Of a stretch of 64,000 nucleotides of DNA, positions 17,370 to 24,688 are shown one piece after another. Position 1 is the stretch's first letter. Every line of letters begins with the position of its first letter. The notes beneath the pieces were generated by a model. It did no database searches. It worked only from the letters and a program-made list of their open reading frames with translations, and had not been told where the DNA came from. Source of the stretch: Streptomyces olivochromogenes (GTDB taxonomy: Bacteria > Actinomycetota > Actinomycetes > Streptomycetales > Streptomycetaceae); the NCBI RefSeq assembly GCF_001514115.1, contig NZ_KQ948456.1, positions 1 to 64,000 of the forward strand. Direction: 5' to 3'. Made by a program: the position numbers and the translations under genes.

Positions 17370-18026
17370 ATGGAGACGACAGCCGACGAGACGTCGCCCC
17401 GGGCAGGCCTGCGCGAGCGCAAGAAGCAGCGCACCCGGGAGGCACTGCTGCGGGCCGCCCTCGAACTGTTCACCACCCAGGGTTACGAGCGGACGACCGT
17501 CGACGAGATCGCGGAGGCCGTCGACGTGTCGCAGCGCACCTTCTTCCGGTACTTCGCGGGCAAGGAGGAGGTCGCCCTGTTCACCCAGGGGGTCGCGGAG
17601 GCGCGCTTCCTCGACGCCGTGCGCGAACGCCCGCCCCAGGAAGCCCCGTTGGAGGTGCTGCGCCGCGCCGTCCTGGAGGGCTGGGACACCATCGGCGAGG
17701 CGGTCGAGTCCGTCGTGCCGCTCGAACTGCACATGCGCGCCTACCAGTTGATCGAGTCGACGCCCGCCCTCCTCGCCGCCTATCTGCGCCGCTCGGCGGA
17801 ACTGGAGGAGGAGATCGCGCGGGTCATCGCCGAGCGCGAGGGACTCGACGTGGACGCGGACCCGAGACCGCGCGTCGCGGTGGCCGTGTTCGGCGGAGTG
17901 ATGCGCATCACGGGCCGCCTGTGGAGCGAGGGGGCCGACCACAGCATCCCGGCGATCCGCGAGTTGACCACCGCTTACCTCGACCAGGTGGGGCCCGCGT
18001 TGGCGGAGAAGTGGCGCACGGAGTGA
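17370..18026 (+). CDS. TetR-family repressor of the adjacent exporter
   Basis: The 218-residue protein has an N-terminal TetR HTH (RTREALLRAALELFTTQGYE, TVDEIAEAVDVSQRTFFRYF at ~20-70) and an all-helical ligand domain. It is divergent from the MFS exporter with a shared inverted repeat between them, so ligand-relieved repression of the exporter and itself is inferred. Start ATG 17370 follows AGAGGA. Its last codons lie in a 12-bp tandem repeat that continues ~90 bp downstream. Confidence 0.92.
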   Translation: METTADETSPRAGLRERKKQRTREALLRAALELFTTQGYERTTVDEIAEAVDVSQRTFFRYFAGKEEVALFTQGVAEARFLDAVRERPPQEAPLEVLRRAVLEGWDTIGEAVESVVPLELHMRAYQLIESTPALLAAYLRRSAELEEEIARVIAEREGLDVDADPRPRVAVAVFGGVMRITGRLWSEGADHSIPAIRELTTAYLDQVGPALAEKWRTE

Positions 18027-18114
18027 CGCGGTGACGTGTGGAGTGACGTACGCAACGGCGTGCGGAACGACGCGTGGAACGACGTGCAGAATGACGCGTA
18101 AAGCGACGTACGGA
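18011..18114. repeat. 12-bp degenerate tandem repeat spanning the tetR stop
   Basis: About eight 12-bp units (consensus gtgacgtgcgga) and one short 8-bp unit run from 18011, inside the last codons, to 18114. The TGA stop (18024-18026) is within the second unit, and TGA recurs in later units. Confidence 0.75.
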
Positions 18115-18249
18115 ACGATCAACTCCGGGCACACAGCGTCACTATTTATCTGAAACTGAACCCGGTTTGCCCCAATTACCCTGCGAGAAACGTGATACCA
18201 GTCACTCGTTTAACGGGAGGCGCCAACCTTCTCCTAGGGTGTCCTCTCA

Positions 18250-19467
18250 GTGACTTCCTTCGACACATCCCCCCAACTGAACGTCTGGCGCGCACTGCTC
18301 GCGCTGGCCGTGGTGTTTGTGATGCTGGCCACCAGTGGCTGGACCGCACTCCAGGGCCATCGAGGAGCAACCCCTCTCCAGGCGTCCCGCTCCGCGTGGG
18401 AGCACGGCAGCGTCGCCGGACAGCGACTGCCTGACCCAGACACCACGCCGAGCCGCCTCGCCCGCTTCTTCGCGTCCCTCGACGTCCACGAGCGCACCCG
18501 TCTCGCCCACCGCTATCCGCTCGCGGTCGGCAACATGAACGGCGCGCCCGCGACCCTGCGCTACGAGGCCAACCGCGTCGCCATCGACCAGCAGCGCAAG
18601 GTCGAGAAGAAGCGCATGCACGACAACCGGCTCTCGTCCCTGGGCCAGCAGCAGGCCGGGCGCCGTATGCACCGCTACGAGGCGATGCTGCAGAAGGGGC
18701 GCGACTTCCTCGCCTTCGACCCCATGGGTTCGGGCCGGGTCGCCGAGGTCTTCGGAAACCTCGACCGGGCCGAACGGATCTCCATCGTGGTGCCGGGCGT
18801 CGACACCGATCTGCTCACGTTCCAGCGCACCAACAAGAAGTACTCGGCGCCGGTCGGCATGGCACAGGCCCTGTACGGGGCCGAGCAAGCCGCCGCCCCC
18901 CTGGCCCGTACGGCCGTGATCGCCTGGGCCGACTACACCACGCCCAGCGGACTCGGCATGGACGCCGCCACCGGCAGCCGCGCCGAGGAAGGCGCGATCC
19001 GGCTGAACGCGCTGCTGCGCGCCCTGCCCGGCCGTGCGCCCGTCGCGCTCTACTGCCACAGCTACGGCTCCGTGCTGTGCGGCCTCGCCGCCCGCGCCCT
19101 GCCCTCCCGGGTCTCCGACATAACAGTCGCCGGCAGCCCCGGCATGAGGGCCCAGAAGGCGTCCTCGCTGCACACCACCGCCCGGGTCTGGGCGATGCGG
19201 GACTCCGGCGACTGGATCCAGGACGTGCCCTACCTCGAATTCGGCGGACTCGGACACGGCGCCGACCCGATGTCGAAGGCGTTCGGGGCCCGAGTACTGT
19301 CCGCGCGGGGCGCGAACGGCCACGGAGGCTATTTCGAGCCGGGCACCGAGAGCCTGCGCAACTTCGCCGAGATCGGCATTGGCGCGTACGAGGCGGTGCG
19401 GTGCGCACACGAGGATGACGCGTGCCGACAGGGTTTGTCCGACGCCCCGGCGGCGGGACGCGCGTAG
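18250..19467 (+). CDS. Membrane-anchored DUF1023-type alpha/beta hydrolase
   Basis: The 405-residue protein has an N-terminal hydrophobic segment (RALLALAVVFVMLATSGW, ~14-31) that acts as signal anchor or uncleaved signal, then an alpha/beta-hydrolase domain. The nucleophile elbow CHSYGSV gives the catalytic Ser; ISIVVPGVDTDL matches the conserved start of DUF1023 domains. The substrate is unknown; the family is common in secreted actinobacterial lipases and esterases. GTG 18250 lacks a Shine-Dalgarno, but TAGGGT lies nine bases upstream (18235-18240), consistent with leaderless translation. Confidence 0.82.
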   Translation: MTSFDTSPQLNVWRALLALAVVFVMLATSGWTALQGHRGATPLQASRSAWEHGSVAGQRLPDPDTTPSRLARFFASLDVHERTRLAHRYPLAVGNMNGAPATLRYEANRVAIDQQRKVEKKRMHDNRLSSLGQQQAGRRMHRYEAMLQKGRDFLAFDPMGSGRVAEVFGNLDRAERISIVVPGVDTDLLTFQRTNKKYSAPVGMAQALYGAEQAAAPLARTAVIAWADYTTPSGLGMDAATGSRAEEGAIRLNALLRALPGRAPVALYCHSYGSVLCGLAARALPSRVSDITVAGSPGMRAQKASSLHTTARVWAMRDSGDWIQDVPYLEFGGLGHGADPMSKAFGARVLSARGANGHGGYFEPGTESLRNFAEIGIGAYEAVRCAHEDDACRQGLSDAPAAGRA

Positions 19468-19533
19468 AGGACGAAATACTGCGGTTCGCCCAGGGAGGCG
19501 ACGCAGACGTGCGAGCCGCTTACGATGGCCCGC

Positions 19534-20382
19534 ATGGGTGACGTACTGGCCGGATTTCATGCCGCCTGGGAGTTCGAGTCCGACTCCGTGCTCATCCGCT
19601 TCGAACGGGGGATCCGTACGCCGAAGCTGTTCCAGGCGCTCGGCGAACGGCGAATCCCCCTGGAGGCGATAGCGGGGGTCACACTGACGCCGGGCAAGCG
19701 CGGAACGGTCGTCCTGCACGCCGTGCCGCGAGCGGGCGCGGATCCGCTGATGGAGGCGGCCGCGGGACAGCTGAAGGAAGGGGGCGACCCCTATCGGCTG
19801 GTGCTGCCCGCCGACCGGGAGACCCTCGCCGAGTACTACGCGGACGAGCTGCGCGCCGCGCTCACCGAGGACGCCGAACCGCCCGAGCGCTACCTCGTCG
19901 CGCCGCCCGAGGCGCCGCTCCACTTCAAGGCGTACGACGGGAAGGCCTCCTTCGACGGCAAGGCGGTGTCCTTCCGCTGGTTCTGGACGGGCGCGTCCTC
20001 CGCCAAGTGGAAGGCCGGCGACCAGAGTTTCCCGGTCACCGGCCTCAGCGGGGTCGAGTGGCGCTCCCCCGAGGTCTTCGAGGGCCATCTGCGGCTCCTG
20101 CGGCGCGAGCCCGCCACCGCACAGCCCGCCCAGGCGGACCAGGACCCGGCGGCGGTCGTCTTCGGCCTCGGTTACGGCCCCGTCCACGAGTCCCTCCCGT
20201 TCGCCGCCTCGGTCCTCGCGGCCGTACGGGCCTCGGGTCCCACCCCGGTGACCGCGGCTCCCCGCCGCGACCCGGCCGACATCGCCGACCGCATCCGCCA
20301 CCTCGGCGAACTCCACCAGGCGGGCCTGGTCACGGACGAGGAGTTCACGACGAAGAAGGCGGAACTGCTGGCCGAGCTCTGA
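19534..20382 (+). CDS. DUF4429/SHOCT-type protein
   Basis: The 282-residue protein has two similar halves, each with a short beta-rich motif (WEFESDSVLIRF, KLFQALGERRIPLEAIAGV; then KAYDGKASFDGKAVSFRW, GDQSFPVTGLSGVEW), matching DUF4429 domains. The C-terminal 35 residues (DIADRIRHLGELHQAGLVTDEEF) are a SHOCT-type module that usually mediates oligomerisation or membrane association. Function unknown. ATG 19534 is chosen because TACGAT at 19521-19526 would give a leaderless start; ATG 19525 overlaps that element. Confidence 0.8.
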   Translation: MGDVLAGFHAAWEFESDSVLIRFERGIRTPKLFQALGERRIPLEAIAGVTLTPGKRGTVVLHAVPRAGADPLMEAAAGQLKEGGDPYRLVLPADRETLAEYYADELRAALTEDAEPPERYLVAPPEAPLHFKAYDGKASFDGKAVSFRWFWTGASSAKWKAGDQSFPVTGLSGVEWRSPEVFEGHLRLLRREPATAQPAQADQDPAAVVFGLGYGPVHESLPFAASVLAAVRASGPTPVTAAPRRDPADIADRIRHLGELHQAGLVTDEEFTTKKAELLAEL

Positions 20383-20403
20383 TGTCGGCTGCGGGGCGCG
20401 GCT

Positions 20404-21420
20404 CTACTCCCGCCCCGCCGACGAGAACGACATGTCCGCGTACCGGTCCCCGGCCACCTTCGAGGCGATCGGCTCCAGCACCGCCAACTCGTCCTCCGTC
20501 AGGACAATCCGCGTGGCCGCGGTGTTCTCCTCGACACGCGTGCGCTTGCGCGTGCCCGGGATCGGCACCACCGGCAACCCGAGCAGCGCCGCCTGCTGCT
20601 GCACCCAGGCCAGCGCGATCTGTCCCGGCGACGCCCCGTGCGCTTCGGCGACCGCACGCACCGGCTCCAGCAGCGCGGCGTTGGCGGCCGCGTTGTCGCC
20701 GGTGAAACGCGGCATCGTACGGCGGAAGTCGTCCGAGGTCAGATCCTGGTCGGCGTTGACGAACGAACCGGTGAGGAAACCGCGCCCGAGCGGCGAGTAC
20801 GGCACCAGCGCGACGCCCAGCTCACGGACCGCCGGCACCACGCCCGCCTCGATGTCCCGGCTGAACAGCGACCACTCCGACTGCACGGCCGCGATCGGGT
20901 GCACGGCGTGCGCGGCGCGCAGTTCCCCGCCGGTGACCTCGCTCAGCCCGAGGTGCTTGACCTTGCCCTCGCGCACCAGCTCGGCCATCGTGCCGACGGT
21001 CTCCTCGATGGGAATGTTCACGTCACGGCGGTGCATGTAGTAGAGGTCGATCACCTCGACGTCCAGCCGCCGCAGGCTCCCCTCGACGGCCTGGCGGATG
21101 TACGGCGTGTCGTTGCGGATGGTCCGCTTCGTCGGCTCGGCGGTATCACGGAAGATGCCGAACTTCGTGGCGAGGACGACTTCGTCGCGGTGCGCCTTGA
21201 CGAAGGGCGAGATGAACTTCTCGTTCTCCCCCAGGCCGTACATGTCGGCCGTGTCGAAGAGCGTGACGCCGAGTTCCAGCGCCCGTTCCAGGGTGGCCCG
21301 GGCCTCGTCGGCGTCCGTGGGCCCGTACGCGAAACTCATGCCCATGCAGCCGAGGCCCTGTACGCCGACCTCGGGGCCGCCGGTGCCCAGTTCCACGTTC
21401 GCGATCCTGCTGTCCGTCAT
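20404..21420 (-). CDS. Aldo/keto reductase
   Basis: The 338-residue (beta/alpha)8 NADPH-dependent oxidoreductase carries the catalytic tetrad DTADMYG (D56, Y61), ATKFG (K86) and YYMHRRD (H130), with the nucleotide-binding motif VVPIPGTRKRTRVEEN near the C-terminus. It reduces aldehydes or ketones; the specific substrate is unknown. Its ATG overlaps the upstream merR stop by four bases (ATGA), so both are coupled in one operon, a common arrangement for MerR-controlled stress reductases. Confidence 0.93.
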   Translation of the reverse strand: MTDSRIANVELGTGGPEVGVQGLGCMGMSFAYGPTDADEARATLERALELGVTLFDTADMYGLGENEKFISPFVKAHRDEVVLATKFGIFRDTAEPTKRTIRNDTPYIRQAVEGSLRRLDVEVIDLYYMHRRDVNIPIEETVGTMAELVREGKVKHLGLSEVTGGELRAAHAVHPIAAVQSEWSLFSRDIEAGVVPAVRELGVALVPYSPLGRGFLTGSFVNADQDLTSDDFRRTMPRFTGDNAAANAALLEPVRAVAEAHGASPGQIALAWVQQQAALLGLPVVPIPGTRKRTRVEENTAATRIVLTEDELAVLEPIASKVAGDRYADMSFSSAGRE

Positions 21421-21905
21421 CGGGACCCCTCCGACGCCAGGGCACGCCCGGCGTCCGCATAGAAACTGATCTTGTGGTCAAGAACCGCCAGGGTGTCCTG
21501 GAGTTCGGCGATCCGCGCCTTGACGTCGCGACGGGTCGCCTCCAGGAGCTCGAAGCGCGCGATGTAGGTGTCGTCCCCCTCGCGCACCAGCTCCGCGTAC
21601 CGGACCATGTCGGCGACCGGCATACCGGTCAGCCGGAGCTTGCCGACGAGGTCGAGCCAATTCAGGTCGCGGTTGCTGTAGCGGCGCTGGCCGGTGTGCG
21701 AGCGGTCGATGTGCGGCATCAGCCCGATCCGCTCGTACCAGCGCAGGGTGTGCGCGGTGAGGCCGGTGAAGGCGACGACCTCGCTGATCGTGTAGTTGTC
21801 CTGGCCGTCCGGGCGCCGGTGCCGGTGGGGCGGGGCGGCGCAGTCCCCGGTACGCGTACTGGTGCCGGTCTCGGCGGCCTCGGCCGTGGTCTCCATCACC
21901 GTCAT
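21417..21905 (-). CDS. MerR-family transcriptional regulator
   Basis: The 162-residue protein has a MerR winged helix (YTISEVVAFTGLTAHTLRWYERIGL, followed by RRYSNRDLNWLDLVGKLRLTGMP) and a dimerising coiled coil ending the protein. No effector-binding domain or Cys metal site is present. The start is uncertain between ATG 21905 and ATG 21896: the promoter at 21913-21943 predicts transcription beginning at or next to 21905, so a leaderless start there is chosen. It likely activates its own operon with the aldo/keto reductase through the 18-bp palindrome in the promoter spacer. Confidence 0.9.
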   Translation of the reverse strand: MTVMETTAEAAETGTSTRTGDCAAPPHRHRRPDGQDNYTISEVVAFTGLTAHTLRWYERIGLMPHIDRSHTGQRRYSNRDLNWLDLVGKLRLTGMPVADMVRYAELVREGDDTYIARFELLEATRRDVKARIAELQDTLAVLDHKISFYADAGRALASEGSR

Positions 21906-21912
21906 GACCTCC

Positions 21913-21943
21913 ACGCTAAAACCTTCGAGTGCACTCGAAGCAA
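21913..21943 (-). promoter_or_regulatory. MerR-type promoter with 18-bp palindromic operator
   Basis: On the minus strand, TTGCTT (-35) and TAGCGT (-10) are separated by 19 bp, the over-long spacer typical of MerR-activated promoters. The spacer region holds CTTCGAGTGCACTCGAAG (21923-21940), a perfect 18-bp palindrome. The -10 ends eight bases before the merR ATG. Confidence 0.88.
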
Positions 21944-22037
21944 GCGAATTCGGGTGAGAACCCGTCCGGCGCCGTCCGACGGACGCCCGCCGAAAATACG
22001 GAGACGTGCGCGGGGCACCCTGACTACCGTGCGGATC

Positions 22038-22523
22038 ATGAGTCTTGTACGCCGCGCCGTGCCCGAGGACGCCGAGGAAGTACTGCGCCTGCGCCAGGTG
22101 ATGATCGACTCGCTCTTCGCCTCCGCCGGCCCCTCGTCCACCGAGTGGCACGCCCAGTCCCTCCCCACCGTACGCGGCAGGCTCGCCGACCCCGACGGGG
22201 ACTTCGTGGCCTTCGTCGTGGACCACCCGGACCGCCCCGACCGGCCCGGCGCTCTCGCGGCGCTCGTCGCGGGGACGATCGAGTACCGGATAGGGCGCGC
22301 GGGCAACCCGCACGGCGCGGTCGGGCACGTCTTCAGCGTCGCGACCGATCCGGACGCGCGGCGGCGGGGGTACGCGCGGGCGTGCATGGAGACGCTCCTC
22401 GACTGGTTCCGCGAACGGAACGTCCGCCAGGTCGACCTCAACGCGTCCGCCGCGGCCGAGCCGCTGTACGCCTCGCTCGGATTCGTCCGCAAGCCCGACC
22501 CGTCGATGCGGCTACAGCTGTGA
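22038..22523 (+). CDS. GNAT-family N-acetyltransferase
   Basis: The 161-residue protein has the GNAT fold with the acetyl-CoA pyrophosphate loop DPDARRRGYARACMETLLDW and a C-terminal ASAAAEPLYASLGF motif. The substrate is unknown. ATG 22038 is chosen; TACCGT at 22025-22030 lies seven bases upstream, suggesting a leaderless mRNA. The upstream extension of the open frame runs antisense through merR and is not coding. Confidence 0.88.
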   Translation: MSLVRRAVPEDAEEVLRLRQVMIDSLFASAGPSSTEWHAQSLPTVRGRLADPDGDFVAFVVDHPDRPDRPGALAALVAGTIEYRIGRAGNPHGAVGHVFSVATDPDARRRGYARACMETLLDWFRERNVRQVDLNASAAAEPLYASLGFVRKPDPSMRLQL

Positions 22524-22542
22524 GCCGCTTAGGCTCGAAGAC

Positions 22543-22632
22543 ATGCCTACGAGCGTCTCTGATCAGCTAAGCGATCCCGTGGCAGACGTGGTGTCTGGCG
22601 GGGGATCTGCCCACCGTGGAGGGGTGGCGTGA
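22543..22632 (+). pseudogene. Detached 5' end of the serine hydrolase gene
   Basis: ATG 22543 follows TAGGCT (22529-22534 region), a leaderless-type start. The first codons MPTSV belong to the gene whose body lies at 24687; after base 22556 the frame runs into the mobile element and stops at 22632. Joining 22543-22556 to 24689 onward gives MPTSVNLTLIDSW in frame, so this is the original start of the downstream gene. Confidence 0.72.
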
Positions 22633-24688
22633 GCATGCAGGTGGAACCCCGCGCCCAGTGCCGCTCCTCGTGGTCGGTGACCGGTGGTGGGTGTGCTGAT
22701 CGTCGTCACGCCCTGGTGCCGGTGGGCTGCGCGGGGCAGCCGGTGCCGGCCCGTGTGAGCGTGTCCCTCCGGACGCTTGCCCGCCAGGCCCGAGAGCCTG
22801 GTGGGGGAGGGTGCCCTGCGTCGCCTGGGCGCGGGGCGTGTGGTGTGCCCCCGGGTGAGTCCGGTCTTGGACCGGTCCTTCCGGCTGGTCTTCAGAGCGG
22901 CCGGTGTGATGACCGCCTTGGCTTCGAGTGTGTCGGTCACCGAGCGGATGATCATGGCACCGCTGGTGCGGTCGATCACGGTCTTGGTCTGGTGGGTGAG
23001 GCCGCGTGCGGCGATACGCCGCCACGCCCCCATGTCGCGGTCGCCCTGCCAGCCGCAGGAGCGGCAGATGGCCCATTTCCAGCCCGGTGTGGTGGCCCGG
23101 TCGGGGGCTTTGCGGTGCAGCAGCGGAGCGAGGCACTGAGGGCAGTGCTTGGAGGTGTGCCGGGCCGGAACCGTGACCACCGCGATGCCCACTTCGGCAG
23201 CGAGGTGGCGTATCCGGTCGGCGATCTGCCCGCGCACCGCCTGGGACATGCGGGTGTTGTGGGTGCGGCCCATGCCGCGTGCTTCCATCGACCGCAAGTC
23301 TTCGAGGTAGATGACGGTGGCCTCGGCAGCGACGGCCTGATCCACCGCCCACCGTGCGGCGGCCCACGCCAGAGCGTCGTTATGGTTCGATCGCCGTGCA
23401 GACACGGCACGGATATCTCCGGCCAGGACCGCGTGCTTGCCGTTCAGGGTCTGCCGTCCGTCTTTGCCGATGAGTCGTTGGTAGCGCTCGGCTTTCGCAT
23501 GCAGCAGTTCGCTGTGGCGGCGGAGGCGGTGCTGCTTGGCGAGGACACCGGCCGCCCGGAACATGCCCCCGGCTGCGAGAGCGGTGATCCGGCCGTCATC
23601 GTGGAGACGGGCGGCCCCGGCACTGAGCAGGGTGTTCAGGCCCCAGTCCACGCCAAGCGCGATCGTGTGTCCAGTGCGGGCGGCCCTGGGAACAGCGTGC
23701 GTGTAGGCGAGGTCGGCGCGTACCGGGCCGCCGGTCGCGCGCAGGGTGGGCAGGTGCAGCACGGCACCGGCCGGAATCGTCGGCGGAAGCGAGATCGAGC
23801 AGGCAACCCAGGTCCAGTCCTTGTACGACCGCGGATCGGGCCGGGCGGGCAGTTGCAGCCGCAGCAGTGCCCTGCTCGGAACGGTCTCGTGGCGTTCGAT
23901 GGTGGCCTGCTGTCCGTCGCAGGCGGACAACAGCAGCATCCTGGCGATCCGGGGCGAGGCTTCCAGCTCGAACACATCGGTCGGCAGTCGGCCGTACTGA
24001 CGCCTGAAGGCGGCGATCTGCCGGGTACGGCCCTTGATGACACTGGACGGCACGTACCGCCCGCCGGGAACCGCCTCGCGTACCACGTCCCATTCCTCAG
24101 ACGTACGGTTCACGGGATCGACGGGCCAGGTTGCCAGCACTCCGGCGGTGAGGTCGGCACCCCACTTCGCCGAGCGCAGGGTGCGCCCGGCCTGCTCCTG
24201 CGCCATGCGGACGATGCGGTCATTGACGCGGATGCCCTCGGACGGGCTGACGGTCCATCCGAGTCGGCGCAGGGCCATCCACGCGTTCGACGGCAGCTTC
24301 CGGCCGCCCGCGTCCTCACCGGATGCCAATACGTCCACGTCTACGGTGTTCCAGCGGGCGGCCAGCAGCGAGGCGGCCATGCCGGACACCAGGTCGGCAG
24401 CCCAGCCGACACGCTCTGCCAGCACAGCGGCGGACAGGAGCTCACCGGTCCCCTCCTCCACGCCCCTGCGCAGCAGGCCCCGGGCACAGGCAGTGCGGGA
24501 GGTCTCGCCCACGGCAAGCGGCAGCTTCCGACTCACCGATACCCCCTCCCCGTCCGTGATGCTGTCATCCGATCAACGACAGTCCCGGGAAAGGGTCACG
24601 CATTCGACCCGCACACACACACGCGAAACCGCCACATGGCATGACGCCGACAGATGACGAATGACTACGGATACCTAAGGAAACACGT
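22557..24688 (-). mobile_element. One-gene TnpB-type insertion element (IS200/IS605-like, no tnpA)
   Basis: About 2132 bp between two halves of an interrupted gene; the two flanks share GT/CGT at the junction, so each end is known to within about two bases. There is no target-site duplication, as expected of IS200/IS605 or IS607 elements. Read on the minus strand, the left end follows the flank sequence GGTTCAC, a plausible target-adjacent motif ending TTCAC; the right end ends GATCAGAGAC, eight bases after the tnpB stop. No transposase (tnpA) is inside, so mobility would need one in trans. Confidence 0.78.
22563..24536 (-). CDS. tnpB: TnpB-related RuvC/zinc-ribbon nuclease
   Basis: The 657-residue protein has the TnpB catalytic core: RuvC-I GVDWGLN (D297), RuvC-II IYLEDLRSM (E412), a Cys4 zinc ribbon (C465, C468, C491, C494) and RuvC-III GDRDMGAWRRI (D501). 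All catalytic acids are present, so RNA-guided DNA cleavage is possible. It is much longer than usual TnpB (~400): there is an extra ~200 residues at the N-terminus and a ~140-residue basic, Pro/Thr/His-rich C-terminus, which may largely be the protein reading of the overlapping guide-RNA scaffold. Such long forms are often called TnpB-related accessory proteins. It is the only gene in the element. Confidence 0.9.
   Translation of the reverse strand: MSRKLPLAVGETSRTACARGLLRRGVEEGTGELLSAAVLAERVGWAADLVSGMAASLLAARWNTVDVDVLASGEDAGGRKLPSNAWMALRRLGWTVSPSEGIRVNDRIVRMAQEQAGRTLRSAKWGADLTAGVLATWPVDPVNRTSEEWDVVREAVPGGRYVPSSVIKGRTRQIAAFRRQYGRLPTDVFELEASPRIARMLLLSACDGQQATIERHETVPSRALLRLQLPARPDPRSYKDWTWVACSISLPPTIPAGAVLHLPTLRATGGPVRADLAYTHAVPRAARTGHTIALGVDWGLNTLLSAGAARLHDDGRITALAAGGMFRAAGVLAKQHRLRRHSELLHAKAERYQRLIGKDGRQTLNGKHAVLAGDIRAVSARRSNHNDALAWAAARWAVDQAVAAEATVIYLEDLRSMEARGMGRTHNTRMSQAVRGQIADRIRHLAAEVGIAVVTVPARHTSKHCPQCLAPLLHRKAPDRATTPGWKWAICRSCGWQGDRDMGAWRRIAARGLTHQTKTVIDRTSGAMIIRSVTDTLEAKAVITPAALKTSRKDRSKTGLTRGHTTRPAPRRRRAPSPTRLSGLAGKRPEGHAHTGRHRLPRAAHRHQGVTTISTPTTGHRPRGAALGAGFHLHAHATPPRWADPPPDTTSATGSLS

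Noticed and set aside
22629..24644. 671-residue plus-strand open frame opposite tnpB
   Set aside because: It is the complement of the TnpB gene in a frame kept open by GC-rich codon use; composition is Gly/Arg-rich with no motif, whereas the minus strand has intact RuvC and zinc-ribbon residues.
22557..24688. Type V CRISPR-Cas locus
   Set aside because: The RuvC/zinc-ribbon protein lies in a precise insertion with no repeat-spacer array or adaptation genes, which fits a TnpB element rather than Cas12.
22557..24688. Transposon with terminal inverted repeats and target duplication
   Set aside because: The ends show no matching terminal inverted repeat and no duplicated target beyond the shared GT, unlike DDE transposons.
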